Part shown: positions 47,087 to 56,448 of the stretch, in pieces
Numbering within the stretch: the stretch's first letter is position 1
Layout of the letters: each line of letters starts with the position of its first letter
From: Marisediminitalea lipolytica
Lineage (GTDB): Bacteria > Pseudomonadota > Gammaproteobacteria > Enterobacterales > Alteromonadaceae
Assembly (NCBI RefSeq): GCF_001758465.1
Contig: NZ_MJIC01000010.1
Coordinates: 310,001 to 374,000 of the forward strand
Length of the DNA stretch: 64,000 nt
Direction of reading: 5' to 3'
Program-made: the position numbers and the translations under genes
The notes under the pieces: generated by a model
Told to the model about the DNA's origin: nothing
Database searches by the model: none
The model's input: only the letters and a program-made list of their open reading frames with translations

Positions 47087-47112
47087 GCCCCGGCTATGCC
47101 GGGGCTTATTTT
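47087..47112 (+). terminator. Terminator of the small TPR gene, overlapping the end of the regA-like gene
   Basis: GCCCCGGC (47087-47094) and GCCGGGGC (47098-47105) form an 8-bp stem with a TAT loop, followed by TTATTTTTTT. Its T-tract lies inside the last codons of the convergent RegA-like gene. Confidence 0.85.
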
Positions 47113-47636
47113 TTTGTCGGGGAATATTTTTGCAGTTTACGCTGCAGGCTTCGCCGGTGCATGCCAAGGGCTTGTGCAGTGCGTGTTATATTACCCTCGT
47201 TCTCAGCCAGTACCCGTTGAATATGTTCCCATTCTGCTTGTGCTACGGTAAGCATGGTTGGCGCCGGTACACTTTGCGCAATGGTTTCTGTCCCCAGTTT
47301 GCCTAACAACTCGCTAAAGCTGGCCGGTTTGGCCAGGTAATCCGTTGCACCGCGTTTCATGGCGGTAACCGTAGTGGCAATACTGGCGTAGCCGGTCATG
47401 ATGATCAGATGTTCAGGCTGATAATGACGCTTTAACTCTGTTATAAAATCCAGGCCAAGCTCATCACCCATCATCATATCCAAAAAAATGGCGTAACAGC
47501 GGCCGGGCCGGGCAGCTAATGCCTCGCTGGCCTGACTAAACGTGGTTGCCGTGTAGTTTCCGGTGGCGTTAAAACGGCGGGCCAGAACGCTGGTCAGGCG
47601 ATTGTCATCATCGATAATGATAATTGATTTAGTCAT
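47106..47636 (-). CDS. regA: RegA/PrrA/ActR-type response regulator
   Basis: A 176-residue regulator. The receiver domain (1-115) has DDD at 10-11, phospho-acceptor Asp53 (IFLDMMMG), the Thr and Lys103 in YLAKPAS. A short C-terminal Fis-type helix-turn-helix (about 147-172) reads GNITRTAQALGMHRRSLQRK. Size and this HTH are typical of the RegA/PrrA/ActR redox regulators, which control respiration and electron-transfer genes. It starts at ATG 47636, 8 bases inside the kinase gene (ATGACTAA), so it is coupled to it. The symbol reflects family likeness, not proven orthology. Confidence 0.87.
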   Translation of the reverse strand: MTKSIIIIDDDNRLTSVLARRFNATGNYTATTFSQASEALAARPGRCYAIFLDMMMGDELGLDFITELKRHYQPEHLIIMTGYASIATTVTAMKRGATDYLAKPASFSELLGKLGTETIAQSVPAPTMLTVAQAEWEHIQRVLAENEGNITRTAQALGMHRRSLQRKLQKYSPTKK

Positions 47637-48696
47637 CGGTGTGTTTGCCATAGTGGTGCAGCGGTAGCTCAATAAGGGTGGTAACCATATCGTTACTGGT
47701 TTCCCAGCTTACCGTGCCGCCACATTTTTCTATGGTCGCGTTAGACAATACTGCACCTACGCCAAAGCCTGATTCACTGGCAATAAAACGGTTACCCAGC
47801 AGTTCTTTGGGAAACTGATGATTGTCATCCAGCACATTACAGATAGTCAGTTGTAACCGTTGTTGGAGAACTTCGGCATTGACGTTTACGCTTTGTCCGG
47901 CGCCGCCATCACAAGCGTTTATTACCACATTAGCCAGTGCCGGAACGAGGGTGCGGTCGCCAGTCACTATGCCCGAAAGATCCGCTGTTTTGGGCCAGCT
48001 AACGCTGGCTTCAGGGCGTGCCAGAATAATTAAATGGCGGATAGAATCAATGAGGTCTCGTGGCGTAAATTCACTGGTGCGCGATTCACGTACGTCATCG
48101 GCAATGCCCCGCCAGTTGCGTAACATTACTTCCAGCTGGGAAAACTGGCTGTCGAGCTCGGCCAGTAACGCCGGGGTTTGCGCTTCGGACATCTCTTCCA
48201 GTATCAGCCGCATGGTTTGTACTGGTGTAGCGGCATCGTGGGTAAGCTGGGCGGCCGCGGTGCCGATGGCCAGCAGTTGTTCGTCGCGCAACTGCCGTTC
48301 GCGTAATTGCTGGATTGCTGCGGTTTTACTGGCGAGTTGCAAGCGAAAGTAATAAATCACGGTGGTCACCAGTAAGCTGGTGAGGATAAAGCTCAGGACC
48401 ATGCCTTCGGCATGATTTTGCATCATCTCGCCATGGTGCTGAGGCGGGGGAAAAGCCAGTTGCAAACTTTGGCCAAGAATACTTGCGCCCAACACTATAA
48501 AACCGCTTTTAAACGGTAAAAACATGAGGCCGAGCACTAAAGGGACTAACAGAATGCTGCTAAAGGGGTTACTGGCGGCGCCGTTCAGGGCAATAGAGGT
48601 ATTAACCAGCATAATTTCCAGCAGTACCAGCAATAGCGTGGTTCCGGGCGCTGGGCGGTGGCGGCCAAAAATCAGCAGATAAAGCAGTAATAGCAT
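47629..48696 (-). CDS. regB: RegB/PrrB-type redox sensor histidine kinase
   Basis: A 355-residue membrane kinase with at least four hydrophobic segments in the first 115 residues. GAASNPF (39-45) corresponds to the quinone-sensing GGxxNPF motif that defines RegB/PrrB. The phospho-acceptor is His153 in AQLTHDAATPVQ, followed by an N-box region (NVVINACDGG) and a G-box region (SGFGVGAVLSNATIEKCGG). Upstream codons in the same frame stay open for about 16 residues, so a slightly longer N-terminus from a non-ATG start is possible. Its partner RegA-like gene overlaps its end. The TonB receptor gene lies upstream in the same direction. Confidence 0.85.
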   Translation of the reverse strand: MLLLLYLLIFGRHRPAPGTTLLLVLLEIMLVNTSIALNGAASNPFSSILLVPLVLGLMFLPFKSGFIVLGASILGQSLQLAFPPPQHHGEMMQNHAEGMVLSFILTSLLVTTVIYYFRLQLASKTAAIQQLRERQLRDEQLLAIGTAAAQLTHDAATPVQTMRLILEEMSEAQTPALLAELDSQFSQLEVMLRNWRGIADDVRESRTSEFTPRDLIDSIRHLIILARPEASVSWPKTADLSGIVTGDRTLVPALANVVINACDGGAGQSVNVNAEVLQQRLQLTICNVLDDNHQFPKELLGNRFIASESGFGVGAVLSNATIEKCGGTVSWETSNDMVTTLIELPLHHYGKHTDD

Positions 48697-48844
48697 AGCA
48701 AAACCTGTTTGCGTGAATGCGGGCAGTATATCGGTATTTTGTTACTGGTGCTTGATGAAGCGCAACTCGGGTTAAAAAAGGTAAAGGAGTGGCATTCACT
48801 GTCCGCAACAACAAGTGAGCCAAGCTGCCACTCCCTTCTACCTG

Positions 48845-51106
48845 TTAAAACTTAACCTTTATCCCGGCGAAGACAGCGCGACCCATACCCGGAACAGCAA
48901 TGCCATAGGGAATACCATTGAGCGACATTGTCATGCCCTGACCGGTATAAGCGCCCGCCGTTGGATTAAAGTAAAACTTATTTGTCAGGTTCTCGATACC
49001 TGCATCGATACGAACTGTGTCCCATTCGTGACTCACCTGCAAATTGAGCAAGCCATAACCAGCAGTGGCTATTTCGTTACGAATGGCTGACGTATCATCT
49101 TTGTTATCTACCACAATCCATTCCAGAGAGCTGTGCCAGCCGTTTAACTGGTGGGACAGACTCAACGAACCCTGTAACGGAATTATCTGATAAAGGCCGC
49201 TGCCCGTGTCTTTGTTCTCGCCGTCGGTCAGACTCACTGTGCCGTTAAGCTGCCAGTGACCACCGGGGCCATGGCTGATGTGCCAGTTACCTTCGATATC
49301 AGCACCAAAAATTCGGGCCGACTGGTTGTCGTAGCGCAGCACGTTAAACTGCCCGGGCATCCACATACTGTTGGCGGCAATCACATCAATGTAATCGGTG
49401 ATGTCGGTATAGTAGGCTGAAATGCTAACGTGATTTTGGTCTTTATCATGCCAGTTGAGACTGGCCGAAACCGTTTGCGCCTGCTCTGGCTTTAGGCTGG
49501 CATTGCCCACATAGCCGTTGCCGTCACCCGTCAGGTTGTTCATGCCTGCTGCCATTGCCCAGGACGACCAGGTGTATTTTTCGTACAGATTGGCAGAGCG
49601 CACTTTGTGGGCATAGCCCAGTTCGGCACTGAGCGAATCACTCGCGTGATAGCGGGCAACCAGGGTAAAGTCGAGGTTATGGTCGGTACTGCCGCGGTCT
49701 CCCTGATTAAAAGCAGTGGCCTCTGCCAGCTGCATCCCCGGAGCCATAACGCTCATGGCGTAGCCGGTAACGTCATCTGTTTGCATAGCGACGTTTTCGT
49801 AACGCATGCCATACAGCAACATCCAGTGGTGCGAAGCAGCATGCTCGCGCTCCAGGTACACAGCAATGCGGTCTCGCTCCCCATTATTGATATTTAAAAA
49901 TGTGCCGGGTCCCATGCCGCCGCCAGACGGTGTCCAGTAGTCGTCCAGGCGATATTGCTGCAGCTCAACCCCCAGTCTTAGTACGTCATTTGCCGCCAGT
50001 ACATAGTCGGCTTTTACGGTCAGGCCGTTGTTATCAGACTGACTGTACATTGGCATACCAGCCGCGCAGGTACCTTCGGGATCACCCTTAAAACGAATCG
50101 GTTCGCAGGGTGAACCCATCCTCGCGTTGGTACCGTACCAGAACTGTTTGTCGGCACCAAAATTCATCATATGCTCAACCCGTTCATGATAAAAACGGGT
50201 GGTGAGCTGACCCCAGTCAGTGTCGCGATACCAGGCCAGATTCAGATTAATTTGTTCGTTATTCAGCAGGTCCATTCGCTGGTTTGGATAAAGCTGCAGG
50301 GGCATATTCTGATAGTTCAGGCGCGCATCAATACTGTTGGTACTATTGACCTGCCAACCAAGACGCAACTGATGATTTTGGGTTTCATAGGCGCTTGAGC
50401 CTACCTCGTCGGGAGCCAGATGCCCGGTTGCTGCCGCCGTTTTAAAGTCTGCCGCGGCAGTATAGTTGTCGGCCTCTGTCCAGTTACCCTGATAGCTGAG
50501 TAGGACCGTGTCGGTGGTATAGCGTAACAGCAGGTTAGCCCCTTTGGCCTGATTATTACTGCGGTAGAAACCACCCAGCTCGCCGTCAAACTGCGTTTCT
50601 CCCCGAGGTAAAAATTCGGCCGGAAGAGATTCGGCAATAATGGTACCGCCCAGGCTGTCGCCACCTACGCTTACTGGTGAAATGCCCGTGTACACAGTAA
50701 GCAAATCCACATCACTCGGGGCCAAATACGACAGCGGCGGGTTCATGTGGTTGGGGCAGGAGGCAATCAGATCCATGCCATTAACTTTAACCCGCAGGCG
50801 ATCGTCGCTGAGGCCGTGAATTGCCGGTAAACTGGATAATCCGCCGGTGGCATTCAGGTGCACACCGGGCAGGCCGCGCATTAAGGCTGCAGTGTCACCA
50901 CTGGCGCTGCCTTTACGTTCTATTTCGCTGGCAGTTAAGACCGATGTATGGCCCGCCAGGGTCTGCCCATTACTGCCTTCCACGGTTATGTGTTCAATAT
51001 GATCCGGGGTATTGGCCAGTGCTAAAGTGGAAAAAGCCGGCAGAGCCAGAGTCAGAGCTACGGCAATATAACTAGGCGTAAACGCGCCAGGCAAGGGGTG
51101 TGTCAT
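48845..51106 (-). CDS. TonB-dependent receptor, OprC/NosA copper-receptor-like
   Basis: A 753-residue outer-membrane receptor. A signal peptide (1-31) precedes the plug domain (about 40-160; ITVEGSNGQ, MRGLPGVHLNATGG), a 22-strand barrel and a terminal Phe. The plug holds DLIASCPNHMNPPLSY, with Cys117 and Met121 in the C-x3-M spacing used for Cu(I)/Cu(II) binding in OprC and NosA; a Met-rich loop GMPMYSQ lies near residue 355. Copper is therefore the likely ligand. AGGAG is 5-6 bases before the ATG. A RegA-type dyad lies 106 bases upstream. The neighbours, PepSY proteins and a redox two-component system, fit metal uptake tied to respiration. Confidence 0.88.
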   Translation of the reverse strand: MTHPLPGAFTPSYIAVALTLALPAFSTLALANTPDHIEHITVEGSNGQTLAGHTSVLTASEIERKGSASGDTAALMRGLPGVHLNATGGLSSLPAIHGLSDDRLRVKVNGMDLIASCPNHMNPPLSYLAPSDVDLLTVYTGISPVSVGGDSLGGTIIAESLPAEFLPRGETQFDGELGGFYRSNNQAKGANLLLRYTTDTVLLSYQGNWTEADNYTAAADFKTAAATGHLAPDEVGSSAYETQNHQLRLGWQVNSTNSIDARLNYQNMPLQLYPNQRMDLLNNEQINLNLAWYRDTDWGQLTTRFYHERVEHMMNFGADKQFWYGTNARMGSPCEPIRFKGDPEGTCAAGMPMYSQSDNNGLTVKADYVLAANDVLRLGVELQQYRLDDYWTPSGGGMGPGTFLNINNGERDRIAVYLEREHAASHHWMLLYGMRYENVAMQTDDVTGYAMSVMAPGMQLAEATAFNQGDRGSTDHNLDFTLVARYHASDSLSAELGYAHKVRSANLYEKYTWSSWAMAAGMNNLTGDGNGYVGNASLKPEQAQTVSASLNWHDKDQNHVSISAYYTDITDYIDVIAANSMWMPGQFNVLRYDNQSARIFGADIEGNWHISHGPGGHWQLNGTVSLTDGENKDTGSGLYQIIPLQGSLSLSHQLNGWHSSLEWIVVDNKDDTSAIRNEIATAGYGLLNLQVSHEWDTVRIDAGIENLTNKFYFNPTAGAYTGQGMTMSLNGIPYGIAVPGMGRAVFAGIKVKF

Positions 51107-51211
51107 GATTACTCCTGATAATGACCGCCAGGCTAATTTTTATTAATGTGTGGCCTGACTTCGTAGGTCAAATAACTGGGGCAATAATAACGAAAACAGA
51201 GGTTTAGCCAA

Positions 51212-51228
51212 TGCGACATATTGTCGCA
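51212..51228. promoter_or_regulatory. Candidate RegA/PrrA-type operator upstream of the copper receptor
   Basis: TGCGACA (51212-51218) and TGTCGCA (51222-51228) form a perfect 7-bp dyad with a 3-base centre. Read as GCGAC-N5-GTCGC it agrees with the GCGNC/GNCGC half-sites known for RegA and PrrA. It lies 24 bases after the PepSY-ferredoxin stop and 106 bases before the receptor start, and a RegB/RegA-like pair is encoded just beyond the receptor. Confidence 0.6.
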
Positions 51229-51251
51229 CCTGACCCGGGCACAAGCTGATG

Positions 51252-52244
51252 TTATAGCAGGCTGATCGTTTTATTGTCGCCGGCCAGTTGCTGGCAACCC
51301 AGCCGGTAACCCGCTTTCAGCTGGTCGCTACTCAGATGGAAGCGTTCAGCCTCGCTGACTGGCGCATCTGGGGAGCATCGCAGTATGCATTTTCCGCAGG
51401 TGCCTCCGCCACCACATTCAGACGGTAAATGGATAGCCTGCCTGGCCAGGGCATTAAATATACTGGTATCGGGAGGAGTGGTCAGAGTCATAATCTCTGG
51501 TGAAGAGGTGCTGGAAACTTGCAGTGTATGATGACTGCCTGTTTTGCTGGACTTGGTTATTACGCTGCGTTTTAGCAGCAAATAGCCGCCTGATAGTGAC
51601 AATATGGCAGTCATTGTTGCAAATGCAATAATCAGCCAGTGATTAAATGACCCCGTACCGGTGTAATCCATAAAATGCAGAGTGAACATGAGATCGTCAA
51701 ATCGCTGATTGTCATTGGTGTATTTCACTACATGGCCGGTGAGCGCATCCAGGTAAACACTGGTATGTAAATCGTCGTTAAAATTAACCTGCCACAGTGG
51801 ATTTTGCTGGCGGGGTAAGTCCTCGATAGGCGGTGAAAGCAACCGGGGCTGTTGAGCAGAGGCATCGCCCGAGTAGGCCAGGCTTGCGATACGACTGACT
51901 AATGCTGGCGTTATTTGCCAGGATTTACCGCTTCTGGCATCAAATAACAGGCGTTCCTGTTTAAAGTAATTATGCGATGGTTGGTTGTAATAAAGCGCAT
52001 AGTAAGGGTTACCCAACACCCAGATAACTTTTGCCGCTATCGGTGCTGGGGCCTGTAACTGATTCAACGGGAACAGGTCGATTCCCGGAAGGTAGGCCTC
52101 ATGCTGCACCGCCTGACGCGTGGTGATATTGGCGGCGCTGTCCATCAGACTATTAAAATAGAGTCCGGTGCCAAGCCAGATAAGTAACTGAATACCCACT
52201 ATCAGTGCCAGCCATTTATGCCATAACGCAATAACCAGACGCAT
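51252..52244 (-). CDS. PepSY-associated membrane protein fused to a 2Fe-2S ferredoxin domain
   Basis: A 330-residue inner-membrane protein. TM1 is at about 10-30, the periplasmic part (30-195) contains two PepSY-like segments (LIRIASLAYSGDA, YLDALTGHVVKYTND), TM2 is at about 205-225, and a cytoplasmic C-terminal plant/NqrF-type ferredoxin (about 255-330) ends it. The cluster cysteines are visible: Cys277, Cys283, Cys286 in ECGGGGTCGKC, and Cys317 in GYRLGCQQ. The design would pass electrons from the cytoplasm to the periplasm. PepSY-TM proteins include ferrisiderophore reductases. It overlaps the upstream PepSY gene by one base (TGATG). Confidence 0.87.
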   Translation of the reverse strand: MRLVIALWHKWLALIVGIQLLIWLGTGLYFNSLMDSAANITTRQAVQHEAYLPGIDLFPLNQLQAPAPIAAKVIWVLGNPYYALYYNQPSHNYFKQERLLFDARSGKSWQITPALVSRIASLAYSGDASAQQPRLLSPPIEDLPRQQNPLWQVNFNDDLHTSVYLDALTGHVVKYTNDNQRFDDLMFTLHFMDYTGTGSFNHWLIIAFATMTAILSLSGGYLLLKRSVITKSSKTGSHHTLQVSSTSSPEIMTLTTPPDTSIFNALARQAIHLPSECGGGGTCGKCILRCSPDAPVSEAERFHLSSDQLKAGYRLGCQQLAGDNKTISLL

Positions 52245-52942
52245 CAGGACGTGCTCCGTACACTGTGGGCAGTGAGCCGTAATATCAATAACAGAGCACC
52301 ACTCAGGGCGGCAAACAGACCCGCCACGCTGAGTATCAGCAGTAACGGATTGGCAACGTTTTCACCGTCATCGTAATCCATAATGTGTAAACGCCACATC
52401 CAGTCAAACAGATACCAGTAGTTGTGCCGGTGGCGGATGATGCGGCCGCTTTGTTGTTCAATATACAGAGTGGAGGAGGCAGCATCGCTAAAGGTAACCA
52501 CCCACAGTGGTCGTAACTGACCACGGGCATCCCGGCTTATTAAAGGGTTAACCGAGACTAATTCACCGTTGCCAGTATAGGCTGCGGTAGCAATCGTGCT
52601 GGCTTGATTTGCAGTGATTTCACTCTGTGGGAGGCCGCTTCGAGCACTAATCAGGTGTATTCGGCGTTGCCCTGATGCAGAACGAAACCGGTATACGGGT
52701 TGGTTTAATAACGTAACAAGCTCGATGTTTGAGGCATCGGGATAGACTTGCAATAATTCTGCGAGGGAAAAGCGGATATCACTTAGCGGTAGTGTTTGTG
52801 CTTCAGCTCGGGTGAGTGACTCACCATGAATAAAGTGAATATCCATGCAAACCATGTACAAACCGGTTAAGGCCCACAGGATAAACTGCAGGCCGGTAAA
52901 TCGCATAAGCCATTTGTGTGAGGTTCTGGCCGTTTTGATCAC
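52244..52942 (-). CDS. PepSY-associated membrane protein
   Basis: A 232-residue inner-membrane protein with TM1 (about 12-30), a periplasmic PepSY-like region (LARAEAQTLP-type helix near 40-55, then STIATAAYTGNGELV and YIEQQSGRIIRHRHNYWY) and TM2 (about 195-220). It is a shorter relative of the next gene but without the ferredoxin part, and both share the motif HIMDYDDG or HFMDYTG before TM2, whose histidines could hold haem. The pair probably forms one reductase complex. The start is GTG 52942, 41 bases after the D-lactate dehydrogenase stop. Confidence 0.82.
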   Translation of the reverse strand: MIKTARTSHKWLMRFTGLQFILWALTGLYMVCMDIHFIHGESLTRAEAQTLPLSDIRFSLAELLQVYPDASNIELVTLLNQPVYRFRSASGQRRIHLISARSGLPQSEITANQASTIATAAYTGNGELVSVNPLISRDARGQLRPLWVVTFSDAASSTLYIEQQSGRIIRHRHNYWYLFDWMWRLHIMDYDDGENVANPLLLILSVAGLFAALSGALLLILRLTAHSVRSTS

Positions 52943-52983
52943 TACCGCTGGTTCCGCTAATCAAAAGGTCAGAAAACCATATT

Positions 52984-54684
52984 TTAGCAGCAACTGCAAT
53001 TGCGTTTATGCTTCTCCATTTTACCTACGCCGGGATTAAAGGTATTAGTGGGGTCAATGCGTCGGTAAAATTCAGCCAGGCCTTCTTCGGCTTTGTATAA
53101 GTGCCCAACATTGTGCTCAGCCGGGTATTTTGCACCGCGGCTATCCAGGATGCGCAGCATTTCGGCCTTAACTTCTTTGGCATCCACGCCTTTTTTCAGT
53201 ACATAATCCTGATGGAATACATGGCAGAAAAAGTGGCCATAGTAGAGGGATTTATCAATTTTATCGGCCAGGCTGGCAGGCAGTTTTTCAACCCAATCCT
53301 GCTCGTTTCGGCGCAGGGCGATATCCAGCGCCAGAATGTCGCCCACGTCTTTTTGATGTAGTAACTGATAGCGAACAGCTGCACCAGCGGCGGCAAAACG
53401 GTGCAGAAATGCGCTGCTGGATTCGGTATCGGTACATTCAAAAAAGTCACCGACTTCTTCATTGCCGGCAAAAAACGTCGGCAAAAATGCCCGGGCTTCA
53501 GCAATGCCTTCATCACTCATTTTTAAAATCAGGTGATGCTCGTATTTTTCCCGGTAGGTCAGCATGCGGTCGGGCAGGTGCTCACGCAGTAAGCCAGCGG
53601 CACCTTGCATAATGCGGTCGGTAAGATAATCCGGCACAAAAGACCACTTGTTTAACACGGCATCGATACGGCCTTTCAGAGCAAACATTTTAGGCAGGCG
53701 ATCGGTACCCAGGTGTTTAACACTTAAAAACGTGTCCTTACCGTACTTCGCGGCAATGTCGAAAATATCGCGATGAATGTATTCGCCCACTTCAGGTAAG
53801 TGAGTAAATTCAGCGAGGATATGACGGCGCAGCCGGGTCAGGGTATCGGGATTGTTAGTGCCGATGTAAAAGGTTTTCTCTTGCTTTGCTACGGCAAAGG
53901 TATCCAAACGCACGGCAAAAACGGCCAGCTTGCCGGCACAGCCACTGGCTTCATACAGCCGGGTGGTATCGGCATTAAAACGACTGGGTGTATCGGCATC
54001 CACGTCGCGCAACCGTTCAGCGTAATCCGATGCACTGGCTTTTCGGGATGTGGGAGATACCTGATGTTCAAATCGGTCATTTTCCAGATTGGTCAGTATC
54101 TCTTCTGGCGTATCACCGAGCTCGATGTCCAGATGATTCACCAGTTCCAGTTTACCCTCTGCGGTTACCTGCGCGAATAACGCCATTTCAGTGTAGGCCG
54201 GTCCGCGTTTAACCAATGCGCCACCAGAATTGTTAGCGACACCGCCAACCACGGAGGCACCAAGGCAGGATGAACCAATTACCGAGTGAGGCGCGCGGGC
54301 CAGAGGTTTTAATGTGGTTTCCAGTTTATGCAGGGTAGTACCCGGAAAGCTGAGCACTTGTTCGCCGTTGCCCAGCACCACCAGTTTATCCATCGCCAGG
54401 GTGTTAATGACCACCACCTCACGATCATAGTCATCACCGCTGGGGGTGGAGCCTTCAGTCAGGCCGGTTTTGGCGGCCTGCATAATAATAATGCAGTTGT
54501 TGTCCACACAAACCTGTAAAACCTGCCACAGAGTCAGCAGTGATTCTGGGAATAACACCGCCAGTGCCGAGCCCGAACCAGAGCGCCAGCCGCAGCGATA
54601 ATGCTCAGTGCGGCGATCGCCGGTAGCAACCTTGTCCTCGCCTAGTATACGCACAAACTGCGCGACGATAGGATTATGACTCAT
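52984..54684 (-). CDS. dld: Quinone-dependent D-lactate dehydrogenase
   Basis: A 566-residue FAD enzyme matching E. coli Dld (571) in length and blocks: a PCMH/VAO FAD domain (about 30-230; MQAAKTGLTEGSTPSG, SSCLGASVVGGVANNSGGALVKRGPAY) and the Dld membrane-binding and cap region. It oxidises D-lactate to pyruvate at the inner face of the membrane and reduces ubiquinone. The start has a strong AAGGAGA. The C-terminus ends KRNCSCC, with several Cys. It follows the lactate permease gene by 63 bases and precedes the PepSY genes, so one transcript may link them. Confidence 0.95.
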   Translation of the reverse strand: MSHNPIVAQFVRILGEDKVATGDRRTEHYRCGWRSGSGSALAVLFPESLLTLWQVLQVCVDNNCIIIMQAAKTGLTEGSTPSGDDYDREVVVINTLAMDKLVVLGNGEQVLSFPGTTLHKLETTLKPLARAPHSVIGSSCLGASVVGGVANNSGGALVKRGPAYTEMALFAQVTAEGKLELVNHLDIELGDTPEEILTNLENDRFEHQVSPTSRKASASDYAERLRDVDADTPSRFNADTTRLYEASGCAGKLAVFAVRLDTFAVAKQEKTFYIGTNNPDTLTRLRRHILAEFTHLPEVGEYIHRDIFDIAAKYGKDTFLSVKHLGTDRLPKMFALKGRIDAVLNKWSFVPDYLTDRIMQGAAGLLREHLPDRMLTYREKYEHHLILKMSDEGIAEARAFLPTFFAGNEEVGDFFECTDTESSSAFLHRFAAAGAAVRYQLLHQKDVGDILALDIALRRNEQDWVEKLPASLADKIDKSLYYGHFFCHVFHQDYVLKKGVDAKEVKAEMLRILDSRGAKYPAEHNVGHLYKAEEGLAEFYRRIDPTNTFNPGVGKMEKHKRNCSCC

Positions 54685-54747
54685 TTTTTATCTCCTTTAC
54701 TGACAGGAAAGCTCTGGCGAACTGAAGCGTAATTTTCTTATTCATCA

Positions 54748-56448
54748 TTAGTGTAATGGTCCACTCAGGTTGAGGCCATACAGAGCCAGCATCATTAATA
54801 CGCCGGATAGTGCCACATAATAAAAGGTGGGTAACAACGTTTTACGTAAAGTGGTGCCCTCCTGTCCGAGCAGGCCTACCGTAGCACTGGCCGCAACTAC
54901 GTTATGAATGGCTATCATGTTGCCGGCTGCGGCGCCTACTGCCTGACCGGCAATAATAATGACGGGGGAGAGGTGCAGGTTCATAGCCGCTTCAAACTGA
55001 AACTGGCTGAACATCATATTTGATACTGTGTTTGACCCGGCAATAAAAGCGCCCAGTGCACCGATGGTAGGACTGATAAGCGGAAAGGCATCACCAAATA
55101 AATCGGCAAACAGCAAAGCGCTGGCCATTGGCATACTCGGCAGTGCTGACAGGTTTACCCCCGAATTGATAAACAGTCTGACCATAGGGATAGTGAACAT
55201 CAGCACAAAGCCTGCACCGATAACGGTTTTAGTCGATTCTTTAAATGCCGAGTTAAAAATGTGCTGGCGGCTCTTACCATGGCGCTGAATAACCATGGCC
55301 GCTAATGCAGCGATAAGCAGTAATCCACCGGGAAGGTAAAGCGGGCTGAAACTGGCGCTGACGCCTTGCTCGCCGAGGATATCTGACCAGCCGATACTGA
55401 TACTGCTTAGCAGCGCTTTAACATCAGCAAACACACGAGAAATCACCAGTAAAACGGCTACCAGAACATAGGGCGTCCAGGCGCTAAACTGTGACATGGG
55501 GTGTTTGCCTACGACCTCTTCTGCGGAGATATGCAAAATGCCAGACCATTCGTTGGGCCACTGCGCTTTTGGTTCAAAATCCCAGATTTTAGCTGGCATC
55601 AGAAAGCCGCGCTTAGCGGCATTGACCACTACTGCCAGACTGAATAAACCGCCAATCAGGGAGGGGAATTCCGGGCCAAGGAGCACACCGGTTATCGCAT
55701 AGGGCAAGGTAAACATCAGGCCGGCAAACAGGGCGAAGGGGACTATGGCAAAGCCTTCTTTCCAGCTACGATTAGCACCGAAAAAGCGAGTAAGAAAAAT
55801 GACCATCAGTAAGGGCATCAGAGTCCCGACTATGGCGTGAAGCACCGCCACATTGGTGGTGATCAATTGAATAAACTGCGCCCAGGTCCAGCCTTCCTGC
55901 GCCAGTAACCCGGTGATAGCGGTGCTGTCCAGACCATTGTTTACGCCAATGATAATCGGCGTGCCAACAGCGCCAAAGGACACTGGCGTACTTTGCACCA
56001 TCATGCCAATCATCACTGCGGCCAGGGCCGGAAACCCCAGCGCGACTAAGAGTGGCGCAGCAATAGCCGCGGGGGTACCAAAACCCGAGGCGCCTTCCAG
56101 AAAAGTGCCGAAACACCAGGCAATAATAATGGCCTGTACCCGCCGGTCAGGTGAAACCTGGGCAAATCCATGACGAATGGTCTGGATGGCACCCGTATGT
56201 TTTAAAGTATTGAGCAGGAATATGGCACCAAAGACTATCCATAGCACCGAAACGGTGACAACGAGTCCCTGTAAAACGGATGCGGCAATACGCTGACCAC
56301 TCATGTCCCAGACAAAAAATGCCAGTAAGGCGGTCATTAGCAGCACCGCAGGCATGGCCCGTCTGGCTGGCCACTGAAGTCCAAGTAATAGCAGCGCTGA
56401 AAGGCCAATGGGCAGTAGTGCCAGCAGGCCCAGAGTGACTTCGCTCAT
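54748..56448 (-). CDS. lldP: L-lactate permease family transporter
   Basis: A 566-residue inner-membrane transporter of the LctP/LldP family (E. coli 551) with 13-14 hydrophobic segments. Landmarks are [48 protein letters not shown] and [16 protein letters not shown]. It imports D- or L-lactate (and glycolate) with protons. AAGGAG precedes the ATG. It is the first gene of the minus-strand block that continues with dld and the PepSY genes, and the divergent LysR gene at 56663 is its probable regulator. Confidence 0.94.
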   Translation of the reverse strand: MSEVTLGLLALLPIGLSALLLLGLQWPARRAMPAVLLMTALLAFFVWDMSGQRIAASVLQGLVVTVSVLWIVFGAIFLLNTLKHTGAIQTIRHGFAQVSPDRRVQAIIIAWCFGTFLEGASGFGTPAAIAAPLLVALGFPALAAVMIGMMVQSTPVSFGAVGTPIIIGVNNGLDSTAITGLLAQEGWTWAQFIQLITTNVAVLHAIVGTLMPLLMVIFLTRFFGANRSWKEGFAIVPFALFAGLMFTLPYAITGVLLGPEFPSLIGGLFSLAVVVNAAKRGFLMPAKIWDFEPKAQWPNEWSGILHISAEEVVGKHPMSQFSAWTPYVLVAVLLVISRVFADVKALLSSISIGWSDILGEQGVSASFSPLYLPGGLLLIAALAAMVIQRHGKSRQHIFNSAFKESTKTVIGAGFVLMFTIPMVRLFINSGVNLSALPSMPMASALLFADLFGDAFPLISPTIGALGAFIAGSNTVSNMMFSQFQFEAAMNLHLSPVIIIAGQAVGAAAGNMIAIHNVVAASATVGLLGQEGTTLRKTLLPTFYYVALSGVLMMLALYGLNLSGPLH

